DNA from: Planococcus antarcticus DSM 14505
Lineage (GTDB): Bacteria > Bacillota > Bacilli > Bacillales_A > Planococcaceae
DNA: 64,000 nt
Reading direction: 5' to 3'
Assembly (NCBI RefSeq): GCF_001687565.2
Contig: NZ_CP016534.2
Location: 2,360,501-2,424,500 of the forward strand
Each line of letters starts with the position of its first letter. Position 1 is the first letter of the stretch. Positions 21,450-31,100 of the stretch are shown in pieces. Under the pieces are notes generated by a model. That model did not search any database, had not been told where the DNA came from, and was given only the letters and a program-made list of their open reading frames with translations. The position numbers were made by a program, and so were the translations under genes.

Positions 21450-22319
21450 TCACCCCTCTTCTTCTTCAATCATTTCGTCTCTGTAATCAAACGTCACTTT
21501 ACCCAGATGCTGGTTCCGAATATCCCGAACAATCACTTCAGCAGTTGTTTCATAGTCGATTTCGCCATGCTGGTCAAAACAACGACGCTTTTTGCCGATA
21601 TGATCGAAAGTATTGACGATTTCTTCGTCAACATGGTCAATACCGTATCTCTCCATCATACGTTCTGGGTAGCGCTCTTCCAAAAACTTCAGGGAATAAA
21701 TGGCGAGCTCTTGCATTTGAATGACCGAATCTTTAATTGCTCCCGTGACGGCTAATTTTAATCCAGTTTCCGGGTCTTCAAACTTCGGCCATAAAATACC
21801 TGGTGTATCCAATAGCTCAATTTCTTTTCCGACTTTGATCCATTGCTGCGCCTTTGTGACACCTGGCATATTTCCAGTTTTGGCCAAGCTCTTTTTCGAT
21901 AAGCGGTTGATAAGCGTTGATTTCCCAACGTTCGGGATTCCGACTATCATGGCGCGAATGGCACGGGGTTTGATGCCTTTGGCAATCATCCGGTCCCATT
22001 TATCTTCTAGTATTTCTTTTGATGCTTTCGTCACCAGCTGCAGCCCTCTGCCTTCAAGCGAATTTATGGCTACTGCTCGGCTACCTTGATCTTCAAAATA
22101 ACGAATCCACTTTTTCGTTTCACCTTCATCTGCCATGTCCATTTTATTTAAAATAATGAGACGCGGTTTTTGCTGAATCACTTGATCGATCATCGGATTT
22201 CGTGAGGATAAAGGTAGCCTGGCGTCAACAAGTTCAAAAATAATATCCACCAATTTCAGCTTTTCGGTAACTTGTCTTCGCGCTTTCGCCATGTGTCCAG
22301 GAAACCATTGTATCGTCAT
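21450..22319 (-). CDS. rbgA: 50S ribosome biogenesis GTPase RbgA (YlqF)
   Basis: Circularly permuted GTPase required for late 50S assembly (entry of L16 and others). The G4 motif NKMD precedes G1 GIPNVGKST and G3 DTPG, which is the permuted order. The N-terminal [13 protein letters not shown] motif is the RbgA hallmark, and the C-terminal helical domain binds 23S rRNA. It has 289 residues. It sits near rplS and rnhB as in B. subtilis. Confidence 0.96.
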   Translation of the reverse strand: MTIQWFPGHMAKARRQVTEKLKLVDIIFELVDARLPLSSRNPMIDQVIQQKPRLIILNKMDMADEGETKKWIRYFEDQGSRAVAINSLEGRGLQLVTKASKEILEDKWDRMIAKGIKPRAIRAMIVGIPNVGKSTLINRLSKKSLAKTGNMPGVTKAQQWIKVGKEIELLDTPGILWPKFEDPETGLKLAVTGAIKDSVIQMQELAIYSLKFLEERYPERMMERYGIDHVDEEIVNTFDHIGKKRRCFDQHGEIDYETTAEVIVRDIRNQHLGKVTFDYRDEMIEEEEG

Positions 22320-22330
22320 AAAACCACTCC

Positions 22331-22888
22331 TTATTTTACAATTCCCGCTTCAGGCAAAGGCCAAAAAACGAAACTTGTGTCCCCGATTACTTCCTCGGTC
22401 GAGACCAACCCGATATGGCGGCTGTCTTTGCTTGCACGGCGATTATCACCCATTACAAACATAGAGCCTTCGGGTATAATGCTTTCGCCGGTAACATCTT
22501 CCAAAACAAAATCTTCTGTCAGCGTACCGGTGATTCCTTGCTTATAAATATCCAGATAAGGCTCTTCTACTGCTTCTCCATTTATATATAACTGGTCGTC
22601 TTCATAGGCTACGTAATCACCTGGCAAACCAATTATGCGCTTAATATAATCTTTTTCCTCCGGCGCATGAAAAACGATGATGTCAAAACGGTCGGGCTCC
22701 CCAACTGAATAGCCGATTTTGTTGACGATCATTCGGTCTCCATGCTCCAGTGTCGGCATCATTGACTCTCCATCTACGACAATCGGTGTGAATAAAAAGA
22801 AACGGATAATTGCTGCCAAACCGAAGGCGATCAACAAAGCTTTGGACCATTCCCACATTTCATTCTTCTTCTTCACTTCAGTTTCCAC
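22331..22888 (-). CDS. lepB: Type I signal peptidase
   Basis: Cleaves signal peptides of secreted proteins at the outer membrane face. It has one N-terminal membrane segment (about 16-35), then the catalytic Ser42 in GESMMPTL and the Lys83 base in [12 protein letters not shown]. Box E is [14 protein letters not shown]. Its 185 residues match Gram-positive Sip proteins. It is 11 bases from rbgA, so probably co-transcribed. Confidence 0.95.
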   Translation of the reverse strand: METEVKKKNEMWEWSKALLIAFGLAAIIRFFLFTPIVVDGESMMPTLEHGDRMIVNKIGYSVGEPDRFDIIVFHAPEEKDYIKRIIGLPGDYVAYEDDQLYINGEAVEEPYLDIYKQGITGTLTEDFVLEDVTGESIIPEGSMFVMGDNRRASKDSRHIGLVSTEEVIGDTSFVFWPLPEAGIVK

Positions 22889-22941
22889 GCGTGTTCCTCC
22901 CCATGCTTACTAGCTTAATTGTACAAGGAATCAAAGTTTTT

Positions 22942-22974
22942 AGCAAAAAGAAAGAGGGCGCAAGCGCCCTCTTT
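22942..22974 (-). terminator. Terminator of rplS
   Basis: An inverted repeat of 11 bases (22951-22961 with 22964-22974) forms a GC-rich hairpin. On the minus strand TTTCTTTTTG follows. Confidence 0.85.
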
Positions 22975-22987
22975 CATTGATGCAATC

Positions 22988-23332
22988 TTATCGAATTTCT
23001 TTGATACGAGCTGCTTTACCGCGTAGGTCACGCAAGTAATACAATTTCGCACGACGTACTTTACCACGACGAGTAACTTCAAGCTGTGCAATTTTTGGCG
23101 TGTGTACAGGGAATGTACGTTCAACACCAACACCGTAAGAAATTTTGCGAACAGTGAATGATTCACTGATTCCGCCTCCGCGACGGCTGATAACGACTCC
23201 TTCGTATACCTGAACACGTTCGCGCGTGCCCTCGACAACTTTAACGTGGACGCGGACAGTGTCTCCAGGACGGAACGTTGGAAGATCCGTACGAAGCTGT
23301 TCTTTAGTGATTTCTGTAATAATGTTTTGCAT
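22988..23332 (-). CDS. rplS: 50S ribosomal protein L19
   Basis: Large-subunit protein at the 30S-50S interface. Its 114 residues include [16 protein letters not shown] and [12 protein letters not shown], the family signature. The frame is open 35 codons further upstream, but AGAAGGAGAG before the ATG at 23332 and homology to L19 starts ([14 protein letters not shown]) set the start. It has its own promoter and a possible structured leader, although trmD ends only 138 bases away. Confidence 0.97.
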   Translation of the reverse strand: MQNIITEITKEQLRTDLPTFRPGDTVRVHVKVVEGTRERVQVYEGVVISRRGGGISESFTVRKISYGVGVERTFPVHTPKIAQLEVTRRGKVRRAKLYYLRDLRGKAARIKEIR

Positions 23333-23353
23333 TATCTTTTCTCTCCTTCTACA

Positions 23354-23393
23354 GATGCTCTTACACCCAAATAAACTGTTGCAGCGGAACATC
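23354..23393 (-). promoter_or_regulatory. Candidate L19 autoregulatory leader
   Basis: On the minus strand GATGTTC (23387-23393) pairs with GAGCATC (23354-23360), with a small CTG-CAA-CAG stem inside. It ends about 20 bases before the rplS start. A second hairpin, CTGTACTT / AAGTACAG, is at 23400-23422. An L19 leader RNA is known in Bacilli; the match here rests on position and shape only. Confidence 0.45.
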
Positions 23394-23427
23394 GTGATCC
23401 TGTACTTCACATAAAAGTACAGTATCC

Positions 23428-23456
23428 ATAATACCATTGATCAGTTGTGCGTGCAA
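23428..23456 (-). promoter_or_regulatory. Sigma-A promoter of rplS
   Basis: Minus strand: -35 TTGCAC (23451-23456), 17-base spacer, extended -10 TGGTATTAT (hexamer 23428-23433). Transcription would start just before the leader hairpins. Confidence 0.65.
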
Positions 23457-23470
23457 GGGCAACCTGAATT

Positions 23471-24199
23471 CTATTGTTGTTCTTTCAATTGATCAATTGT
23501 TTTTTTCTGGTTGTCGTTCAAGTCGATTTTATCAAGCAGATCCGGCCGACGCTCAAGCGTACGTTTCAAGGTCTGTTCTTCGCGCCATTGGTCAACTTTC
23601 CCGTGATTGCCGGAAGTCAAGACGTCCGGAACTTTCCAGCCCCTGAAATCAGCTGGACGCGTGTATTGTGGGTGTTCTAGGAGTCCTGTTGAGAATGAGT
23701 CACGAACCGGCGAGTCGGCGTTGCCAAGCACCCCTGGAAGCAGCCTGACGACACTGTCAATGACCGTCATCGCTGCCAGCTCTCCGCCGGTCAACACAAA
23801 ATCGCCAATGGAGATCTCATCTGTCACCAAGTGCTCGCGTATCCGTTCATCATAGCCTTCATAATGGCCACAGATAAACACCAATTCCTGCTCAGCTGCC
23901 AGCTCTTCCGCTTTTTGCTGCGTAAAACGCTCGCCTTGAGGACACATTAAGATGATGCGCGGCTTACTGTTTTGCATCAAGCTTTCTACGGCATTGAAAA
24001 TTGGTTCCGGCTTTAGCACCATTCCGGCGCCTCCGCCAAATGGATAATCATCCACCTGCCGCTTATTGTCCGCGAATTCACGGATATCCACGACATTAAG
24101 ACTGACGGCATCTTTTTCCTGAGCTTTTTTCATAATCGAATGCTGAAATACACCTTCAAACATGGGTGGAAACAGCGATAGGACATTTATGTTCATCAA
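23471..24199 (-). CDS. trmD: tRNA (guanine-37-N1)-methyltransferase
   Basis: Adds m1G37 next to the anticodon and so prevents +1 frameshifting; SPOUT family, SAM dependent. The trefoil-knot motifs are visible: [29 protein letters not shown] and [16 protein letters not shown]. It has 242 residues, the normal length. The start overlaps the rimM stop by four bases, so translation is coupled. Confidence 0.96.
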   Translation of the reverse strand: MMNINVLSLFPPMFEGVFQHSIMKKAQEKDAVSLNVVDIREFADNKRQVDDYPFGGGAGMVLKPEPIFNAVESLMQNSKPRIILMCPQGERFTQQKAEELAAEQELVFICGHYEGYDERIREHLVTDEISIGDFVLTGGELAAMTVIDSVVRLLPGVLGNADSPVRDSFSTGLLEHPQYTRPADFRGWKVPDVLTSGNHGKVDQWREEQTLKRTLERRPDLLDKIDLNDNQKKTIDQLKEQQ

Positions 24200-24711
24200 G
24201 ACAACAAACCTTCCATCACTTCGATAATCACTTTCTTTTCATCGATATCAATTTCTTTGACAATATCTTCGATATACGGGATGTAATGCTTTTTTCCAGT
24301 TTTCGGCGTAACTTCCCAGACATCGTTTGCTCCAGTCTCCAAAATTTCACTGATCGTCCCGAGTTCCTGACCTTCAGTCGAAAAGACTCTACATCCAAGA
24401 ATTTCATGGTGGTAAAACGCGTTATCCTCTAGTTCCGTCAAGTCATGTTCTGCAATCTTCAGATAAGACTCTTTGAGTGGTTCCACATCATTAATGTTCG
24501 GGTAGCCTTCAAAAGTCACCAATTCAAAATTCTTATGCTGGCGATGGCTGGCGATTTTTACCATGACCGGCTTTTTTGCATCCGGTGTGAAAAGGCCAAG
24601 CTTCGTACCTACCGCAAATCGTTCATCCGGAAAGTCGGTACGCGACAAGACGCGCACTTCACCGCGGATTCCGTGGGTGTTGACAATTTTCCCTACATTA
24701 AACCATTGCAC
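24196..24711 (-). CDS. rimM: 16S rRNA-processing protein RimM
   Basis: Assists maturation of the 30S head by binding S19. The N-terminal domain starts [20 protein letters not shown], the family signature. The C-terminal PRC-barrel has [17 protein letters not shown] and [14 protein letters not shown]. It has 171 residues. It is separated from khpA by a terminator and overlaps trmD. Confidence 0.94.
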   Translation of the reverse strand: MQWFNVGKIVNTHGIRGEVRVLSRTDFPDERFAVGTKLGLFTPDAKKPVMVKIASHRQHKNFELVTFEGYPNINDVEPLKESYLKIAEHDLTELEDNAFYHHEILGCRVFSTEGQELGTISEILETGANDVWEVTPKTGKKHYIPYIEDIVKEIDIDEKKVIIEVMEGLLS

Positions 24712-24740
24712 AAGCTAACATCCTTCCACTGCTATTTTTC

Positions 24741-24773
24741 TGAAAAAAAAAGAAGGAACCTGGGCTCCTTCTT
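24741..24773 (-). terminator. Terminator after khpA
   Basis: An 8-bp stem, AAGAAGGA / TCCTTCTT (24750-24757 with 24766-24773), with nine A before it on the plus strand, so a long T run follows on the minus strand. It divides rpsP-khpA from rimM-trmD. Confidence 0.82.
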
Positions 24774-24778
24774 TCTTC

Positions 24779-25012
24779 TTAATCCACAATATCGAGGTAA
24801 GTTTTCTTCTTATGATAACTGCCTGCTGCTGAGTACACAATTGAACGGACAGCTTTCGCTACACGTCCCTGTTTCCCGATTACTTTCCCTGTATCCTCAG
24901 GATGCACAGAAAGCTTGTAGACAATTCGGCTTGCGTTTTCGTCGATATCGACACGAACTTCTTCCGGATAATCAACCAACGGTTTCACAATGGTCTCAAT
25001 CAGCTGCTTCAT
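24779..25012 (-). CDS. khpA: KH-domain RNA-binding protein KhpA (YlqC)
   Basis: Small RNA-binding protein of 77 residues that is essentially a single KH domain. The GxxG loop is seen as VIGKQGRVAKA. In other Firmicutes it pairs with KhpB (Jag) and affects cell elongation and small-RNA regulation. It is 13 bases downstream of rpsP, where B. subtilis has ylqC; the ylqD gene that follows in B. subtilis is absent here. Confidence 0.93.
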   Translation of the reverse strand: MKQLIETIVKPLVDYPEEVRVDIDENASRIVYKLSVHPEDTGKVIGKQGRVAKAVRSIVYSAAGSYHKKKTYLDIVD

Positions 25013-25025
25013 AAGAAAATCTCCC

Positions 25026-25298
25026 TTACTTGTTTAGTTTTTCGTTATGGAATTTCTCCATAATGCCTTTTTGAGAAAACAAGTTGCGTACTGTGTCAGA
25101 TGGTTTTGCACCATCATGAAGCCATTTCAACACTAGATCTTCGTCGATTTTAACTTCAGCTGGAACTGTCAGTGGGTTGTAAGTACCTACTGTCTGGATT
25201 TGACGGCCGTCGCGTGGAGCACGTGAGTCAGCTACTACAATACGGTAAAAAGGAGATTTTTTAGCTCCCATACGTTTCAAGCGAATTTTTACTGCCAT
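25026..25298 (-). CDS. rpsP: 30S ribosomal protein S16
   Basis: Ninety-residue S16 starting [20 protein letters not shown], the family signature. It stabilises the 16S central and 5' domains. GGAGGTG precedes the ATG. A promoter at 25337-25365 lets it be expressed apart from ffh. Confidence 0.97.
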   Translation of the reverse strand: MAVKIRLKRMGAKKSPFYRIVVADSRAPRDGRQIQTVGTYNPLTVPAEVKIDEDLVLKWLHDGAKPSDTVRNLFSQKGIMEKFHNEKLNK

Positions 25299-25336
25299 TT
25301 CTTAAAGCACCTCCGAATAGTTTCACACAAGATATT

Positions 25337-25365
25337 ATATTAGCAAGCTTTAAATAGTTTGTAAA
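25337..25365 (-). promoter_or_regulatory. Likely sigma-A promoter of rpsP-khpA
   Basis: Minus strand: -35 TTTACA (25360-25365), 17-base spacer, -10 TAATAT (25337-25342). An overlapping TATAAT three bases further down is an alternative -10. Confidence 0.55.
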
Positions 25366-25391
25366 GTATTTTTTCTTAACACCTTAAAATT

Positions 25392-26750
25392 TTACTTAAA
25401 AAGTGAGTCTAGGCCTGGCATTCCCATTTTCTTTTTGCCTTTTTTTGTGTTCATGCCAGTCATTTGCTTCATCATTTTCTTCATGTCTTCAAACTGTTTC
25501 AAGAGTCGGTTAACATCTTGAATGGTTGTTCCTGAACCTTTGGCAATCCGTTTTTTTCGGTTCGCATTGATGATTTCAGGCGTAGTTTTCTCTTTTTTTG
25601 TCATGGAATAGATGATGGCTTCTACGCGATCCATTTGCCCCTCATCTACTTTTGCGTTTTCAAGACCTTTAATTTTATTAGCACCTGGGAGCATTTTCAG
25701 AATTTCATCCAGTGGTCCCATCTGTTTGACCTGCGTCATCTGTTCAAGAAAGTCATCGAAAGTAAAAGATGAGGTTCTGAACTTCTCTTCTAGTTCTTTC
25801 GCTTTTTCTTCATCAACATTTGATTGCGCTTTTTCGATCAACGAGAGCATATCACCCATGCCAAGGATTCTTGACGCCATGCGCTCTGGGTGAAAAGCTT
25901 CAAGTGCATCTAGCTTTTCGCCCATCCCGACAAATTTAATCGGTTTTTGGGTGACCGTTCGGATGGACAGTGCCGCACCACCTCGCGTATCGCCATCAAG
26001 CTTCGTCAGCACGACGCCTGTGATGCCGATTGCTTCATCGAAGTTCTGAGCTACGTTGACAGCATCCTGACCGGTCATGGAATCAACCACAAGGAAGATC
26101 TCATCTGGCTCTTTGAGAGCTCGAATATCCTTCAATTCCTGCATCAAGGCTTCATCAACGTGCAAGCGACCTGCCGTATCGATGATAACCGTATCCAAAT
26201 GCTCGGTTTTTGCATGCTCAATCGCCTGGCGTGCAATTTCCACTGGAGACATATCTGTTCCTTTGGAAAAAACCGGCAGGGACAGCTGCTTGCCAATTGT
26301 TTCAAGCTGCTGGATAGCTGCCGGACGATACACATCGGCCGCTACCAATAACGGCTTGCGGTTATGTTTTCTGCGCAACAGGTTGGCAAGTTTCCCAGAA
26401 GTGGTCGTTTTACCAGCGCCTTGCAGACCGACCATCATGATAACAGTCGGCTGCTTTGTTGAAAACTCTATTTTTCTTTCTTCGCCGCCCATCAATTCAG
26501 TCAGCTCATCTTTGACGATTTTAACGACCTGTTGGCCCGGTGTCAGACTATCCATAACATCCTGGCCGATTGCCCGTTCGCTGACTTTCTTAACGAATTC
26601 CTTGACGACTTTTAAGTTGACATCCGCTTCGATTAAGGCGAACCGAACTTCGCGCATCATTTCCTTAACGTCTGCTTCATTGATTTTCCCTTTGCCCTTG
26701 ATCTTTGTCATAGTGCCTTGCAGGCGTTCGGACAATCCTTCAAATGCCAT
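25392..26750 (-). CDS. ffh: Signal recognition particle protein Ffh (SRP54)
   Basis: Binds signal sequences and scRNA and targets ribosomes to the membrane through FtsY. The N domain is followed by the GTPase G domain with GLQGAGKTTTSGKLA, DVYRPAAIQQL, DTAGRLH and TKLDGD, then the methionine-rich M domain (about 300-452) ending MGMPGLDSLFK. It has 452 residues. It is preceded by ylxM, usual in Firmicutes. Confidence 0.97.
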   Translation of the reverse strand: MAFEGLSERLQGTMTKIKGKGKINEADVKEMMREVRFALIEADVNLKVVKEFVKKVSERAIGQDVMDSLTPGQQVVKIVKDELTELMGGEERKIEFSTKQPTVIMMVGLQGAGKTTTSGKLANLLRRKHNRKPLLVAADVYRPAAIQQLETIGKQLSLPVFSKGTDMSPVEIARQAIEHAKTEHLDTVIIDTAGRLHVDEALMQELKDIRALKEPDEIFLVVDSMTGQDAVNVAQNFDEAIGITGVVLTKLDGDTRGGAALSIRTVTQKPIKFVGMGEKLDALEAFHPERMASRILGMGDMLSLIEKAQSNVDEEKAKELEEKFRTSSFTFDDFLEQMTQVKQMGPLDEILKMLPGANKIKGLENAKVDEGQMDRVEAIIYSMTKKEKTTPEIINANRKKRIAKGSGTTIQDVNRLLKQFEDMKKMMKQMTGMNTKKGKKKMGMPGLDSLFK

Positions 26751-26762
26751 TCTTTCCGCCTC

Positions 26763-27089
26763 CTAGTCCCATTCCTTCAGTTCGCCCAAAAATTGCTGGA
26801 CGCGCTCTTCTGTGAATGGCTGTTTTTCAAATGACGAAACCAGTTGCTGCCGTTTCTGAAATTTCTCAAAAAGCTGCAATTTGCGTTCATATTCTTCTAG
26901 CATCGCTTCCGTCCGACGGATATTGTCATAAACTGCCTGGCGGGTGATGTTGTATTCTTCGGCAATTTCACCTAGTGAATGGTCATCTAAATAATACAGC
27001 ATCATGTAGCTCCGCTGCTTAGGTGTCAGTAGCTCCTGATAGAAATCGAACAAATAGTTCATTCGTGTTGTTTTTTCTAGTCCCATCAT
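26763..27089 (-). CDS. ylxM: YlxM family helix-turn-helix protein
   Basis: Small protein of 108 residues with a sigma-70 region 4-like helix-turn-helix, visible as [19 protein letters not shown]. YlxM is found next to ffh in Firmicutes and is reported to interact with the SRP system in streptococci. Two ATG codons stand in tandem; the second (27086) would give [15 protein letters not shown], closer to the family start, and fits the GGGGTG site slightly better. It lies between ftsY and ffh. Confidence 0.9.
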   Translation of the reverse strand: MMGLEKTTRMNYLFDFYQELLTPKQRSYMMLYYLDDHSLGEIAEEYNITRQAVYDNIRRTEAMLEEYERKLQLFEKFQKRQQLVSSFEKQPFTEERVQQFLGELKEWD

Positions 27090-27153
27090 CGATGCTCACC
27101 CCGCTCATTCTATTGCTTAGATTACTGAAAATTGATAAAGCTGTCAAGTAATT

Positions 27154-28170
27154 TTACTTGTCTACCTCAGCATCTTCTAGTTGCTGTTCTTTGTCCAATC
27201 CTTCTGCAAATAAACCATAGACGTATTTTTGCGCGTCGAAAGGCTGCAAATCATCCAATTTTTCACCTAATCCCACATATTTAACAGGAATCTTCAGCTT
27301 ATTTCGGATGGCTAAAACGATTCCGCCTTTCGCCGTCCCATCAAGTTTCGTTAGAACAATACCTGTAACATCCGTAACTTCTTTAAAAGTCTGTGCCTGA
27401 AGCATGGCATTTTGACCAGTTGTGGCATCAAGAGCCAATAACACTTCGTGAGGCGCTCCTGGAATTTCACGTGAAATAACGCGGTGAACTTTCTGCAGTT
27501 CATTCATCAAATTGACTTTGTTTTGCAGACGTCCTGCCGTATCACAGATTAGCACGTCTACTCCACGGGATTTAGCTGAACGCACAGCGTCGTACATGAC
27601 TGCCGCTGGATCAGAACCTTCGCTTTGCTTGATGACGTCAACACCGACGCGCTTGCCCCAGACATCCAATTGTTCGATTGCACCTGCGCGGAATGTATCA
27701 CCGGCAGCTAGCATAACGGTTTTCCCTTCGTTCTTGAAGCGGTGAGCCAATTTTCCGATGGTCGTTGTTTTGCCGACACCATTAACGCCGACCATTAAAA
27801 TAACTGTCAATCCGTCAACAAAATTGATTTCATTCATTTCTGCTTCGCCTGCCTGATATATATCCACCAGTTTTTCTGAAATGACAGATTGGACGTTGGA
27901 AGTGTCCTTGACATTTTTCCGCTGAACCTCAAAGCGTAATTCATCCATCAATTCAATGACAGTTTCAAAGCCGACATCCGCCTGCAACAGGATTTCTTCC
28001 AATTCTTCGAAAAAGTCTTCGTCAACTTTGCGATATTTCGCCACCAAATCGTTAATCTTAGACGTAAAACCGGTACGAGTTTTGGTTAATCCCTCTTTGT
28101 ATTTTTCAGTTGATTCTTCAGCCTCGGCGTTTCCGGCAAATTTATCTTTTAATTTTTTAAAGAAACTCAC
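27154..28170 (-). CDS. ftsY: SRP receptor GTPase FtsY
   Basis: Membrane-associated receptor that docks SRP-ribosome complexes. It has 338 residues: a short lysine/glutamate-rich N-terminus, the N domain, then the G domain with GVNGVGKTTTIGKLA, AAGDTFRAGAIEQL, CDTAGRLQNK and TKLDGTAKGG. The start is a GTG, with GAGGAG seven bases before it. It sits between smc and ylxM in the usual order. Confidence 0.96.
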   Translation of the reverse strand: MSFFKKLKDKFAGNAEAEESTEKYKEGLTKTRTGFTSKINDLVAKYRKVDEDFFEELEEILLQADVGFETVIELMDELRFEVQRKNVKDTSNVQSVISEKLVDIYQAGEAEMNEINFVDGLTVILMVGVNGVGKTTTIGKLAHRFKNEGKTVMLAAGDTFRAGAIEQLDVWGKRVGVDVIKQSEGSDPAAVMYDAVRSAKSRGVDVLICDTAGRLQNKVNLMNELQKVHRVISREIPGAPHEVLLALDATTGQNAMLQAQTFKEVTDVTGIVLTKLDGTAKGGIVLAIRNKLKIPVKYVGLGEKLDDLQPFDAQKYVYGLFAEGLDKEQQLEDAEVDK

Positions 28171-28185
28171 GTGACCACTCCTCTT

Positions 28186-31100
28186 TTACATTTTTTCTTC
28201 CAGTTTGACCGAGACCAATTTTGAAATCCCTGACTCCTGCATGGTAATTCCGTACAGGACATCCGCGCCTTCCATCGTTCCTTTGCGGTGCGTGATGACG
28301 ATAAATTGGGTATCTTCACTGAACTTCTTCAGGTATTGACTGTAACGTACGACATTCGATTCATCAAGCGCCGCCTCGACTTCGTCAAGTACACAGAAAG
28401 GCACAGGGCGCACATTCAGAATCGCGAACAATAAAGCAATAGCGGTTAGTGCGCGTTCTCCTCCTGACAAAAGACTCAAGTTCTGCAGCTTTTTACCAGG
28501 CGGCTGGGCGATAATTTCCACACCAGTCCGCAGCATATCCTGTGGATCGGTCAACACTAGGTCAGCAGAGCCTCCGCCAAACAGTTCTTTGAAAACACGC
28601 TGGAATTGCGTACGGATGGCATGAAAGGTGTCATCGAAACGGCTGGTCATTTCTCCATCCATTTCCCGGATCAATGTCCGCAATGTTTCTTTTGCTTCGT
28701 TCAAATCATTGCGTTGCTCTGTTAAAAAGCCATGGCGATCGGAGACATGATCGAACTCCTCGATAGCTCCGATGTGTACTGGTCCCAATTCCTCGATAGA
28801 CTGCTTCAGCAACTTGACTTTTCTACGGACGGCCGCTTCCTCGTCGACCATATCAAACTGCTTGGCCTGTTCGAGTGTCAACTGGTAGTTGGTTTCGAGC
28901 TGTGTGATTAAGCTTTGGATTTGGACTTCCAAACGCGTCGTTTTGACTTCGCAGATCCGAATCGCTTCAACATACCCTTTATAGATGCGCTGCTGCTCTT
29001 TTAGGTCTTCTTCCAGACCATTCAAACCGGCCTGCTGCTCTGCACGTTGTTCTTTGGTTTGGTCGACTGTTTGCAACATTTGCACTTTTTTCGTTGACCA
29101 GGACTGGATTTCCTGAAGAATTTCCTCGTCTGAATAGACTTTCGCTGCTTCCTCTGATTGAATCCACTGCAATTCTTTTTGATGCTCCTGCAGCTTGCGA
29201 TTGCTTTTCTCCAAGCGTTCGAAAAGTTCGTCTTCACTGGCAGTCAATTGAATAACGCGTTCTTTTGTGACGGCATACTGAGACTTCTGTTCCGCCAACT
29301 TCTCCAAGACCTGATCACGGGCCGATTCGTTTTGCTGCTTGAATAAGGTCAGTTCGTCGATTTTCACCGTAATGGCACGCAATTCCTCAACGATGCTTTC
29401 AAGCCGTGTAGAGGCCGTTTCTTTCCTCCCGGTGATTGCCGTTAAATCATATGCCTTGTTCTTCTGTTCGGCTTCGAAAAGCTGGAAACGCTCTGAAGTG
29501 GTCTTTAACACCGCTTCGATTTCACGAAGGATAATGGAGTTTTCTGCTTCCATACCCCGGTATTTTTCACCTTCGGTCCACAGGGTCTGGATGGATTCTC
29601 CAGTTGCTTTGACATCTACTTGTTCTTTCTGAACTGTTTTTTCAGCATTTAGGATTGTATCTTTTAACTCTTCCGCTTGAACAAGCAATTGTTCAAGTTC
29701 AGCTTTTCGTGAAAAGAAAGAAGCTTGCGTTTTATTGGCGCCACCGGTCATCGACCCACCTGCATTGACGATATCACCTTCAAGCGTTACGACACGGAAT
29801 CGGTTTCCTGTTGCTTTAGCGATCGACGTCGCGCCTTTCAGATCCTCAGCGACAATGACGTTGCCAAGCAGATTTTCTATGATCATCGCATATTGAGGGT
29901 CGTAATTGACCAGTTCAAAAGCCATATTGATATAGGAGGGGTGCTGACTCAAGGTGGCCAAAGTATGCTCCGGAATTTTCCTTGACTTCATGACAGTCAT
30001 CGGCAGAAAAGTAGAACGGCCGGCTCTTTTTTTGCGCAGAAAATCGATTGCTTCCCGGGCATGCTGTTCATTCTCCGTTACGATGTGCTGGCTAGAAGCA
30101 CCTAAAGCCGTTTCTATCGCTTTTGTGTAATTTTTCTCCACCTTTGCAATTTCAGCTACTGCTCCTCTAATTCCTGCTAATTGACCTGTTTCACGCGCCA
30201 TCAATACGTCACGAACACCTTGGAAAAACCCTGAAAAATCAGCTTCCAGTTCCTGCAAAGTGTCGACGCGCGCTGCCAATTGCTTTTGCGACTGGTACGC
30301 CTGAAACAGCATGGATTGTTTCTGGTCGAAAGCCTGTTTTTGCAGCTGGTAGGATGATTCGTTGTCTTTATACTGCTGGCGCTTGTCGTCCAGCAGTATA
30401 CGAATTTCCCGAACATTCTTTTCCGCCTGCACTTTTTCCTTTTCCAGCTTCAACAATTCTTCTGTGAAATCTGTCCGCTGCGACGCAATGCGCCCAGTTG
30501 ACTCCGACAATTGCAGTGCTTGCAAGTCAATATTCTTCAGTTCATTTTTGACCGTCGCCTGCTCGTTCATCAAATCGATATAAACCGACTTGCAGTTTTC
30601 GATTTCATTTTCGATATCGGCTGGTGTCCGGTTGAGTTGCTCTTCCAGTTTTTTAATGTCTGTCCGAATCGTCTGCTGCTCAGCTTTACGTTCTTCCAGC
30701 AAAGCAAGCTGCTCGCTGTGCTTTTTCTTCAAAAAATTGTTTTCAAGCTGTTCTGCATCGAGATTATCCTGCAGCTGCTGTGCTTGGCGGTGAGCATTAC
30801 TCTTTTTCTCAGACATCAGCAATTTGCGCCCCTGCCATTTCTCTGTCTCGGCACTGGCTTCCACCAGAGCATTCTGCGCTTGGTCTATTTTATTGTCCAA
30901 ACCAGCCAGAGTCTTGCGTATGCTGCCTACTGCATGATCCTTCTTATTGATTTCTGCCGATAATTGCTGTTCCTTTTCTGAATGAGCCAAAGCATCAAGG
31001 GTCAGCTGATCCAGCTCTTTCTCCAAGTTTTCTGCATCATATGCTAATAAAGCGATATCTGCATCTTTCAGCTGTTCGTTCATATCTAAATAATCCCGCG

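Noticed and set aside
22915..23238. 107-codon open frame over rplS
   Set aside because: It lies in another frame of rplS on the same strand and across the rplS terminator; no own ribosome site and no family likeness.
26077..26766. 229-codon plus-strand frame over ffh
   Set aside because: Antisense shadow of ffh, Ser/Arg-rich, without ribosome site or known domain.
30511..30963. 150-codon plus-strand frame inside smc
   Set aside because: Shadow of the SMC coiled-coil coding sequence; hydrophobic translation arises from antisense of Gln/Glu/Lys codons.
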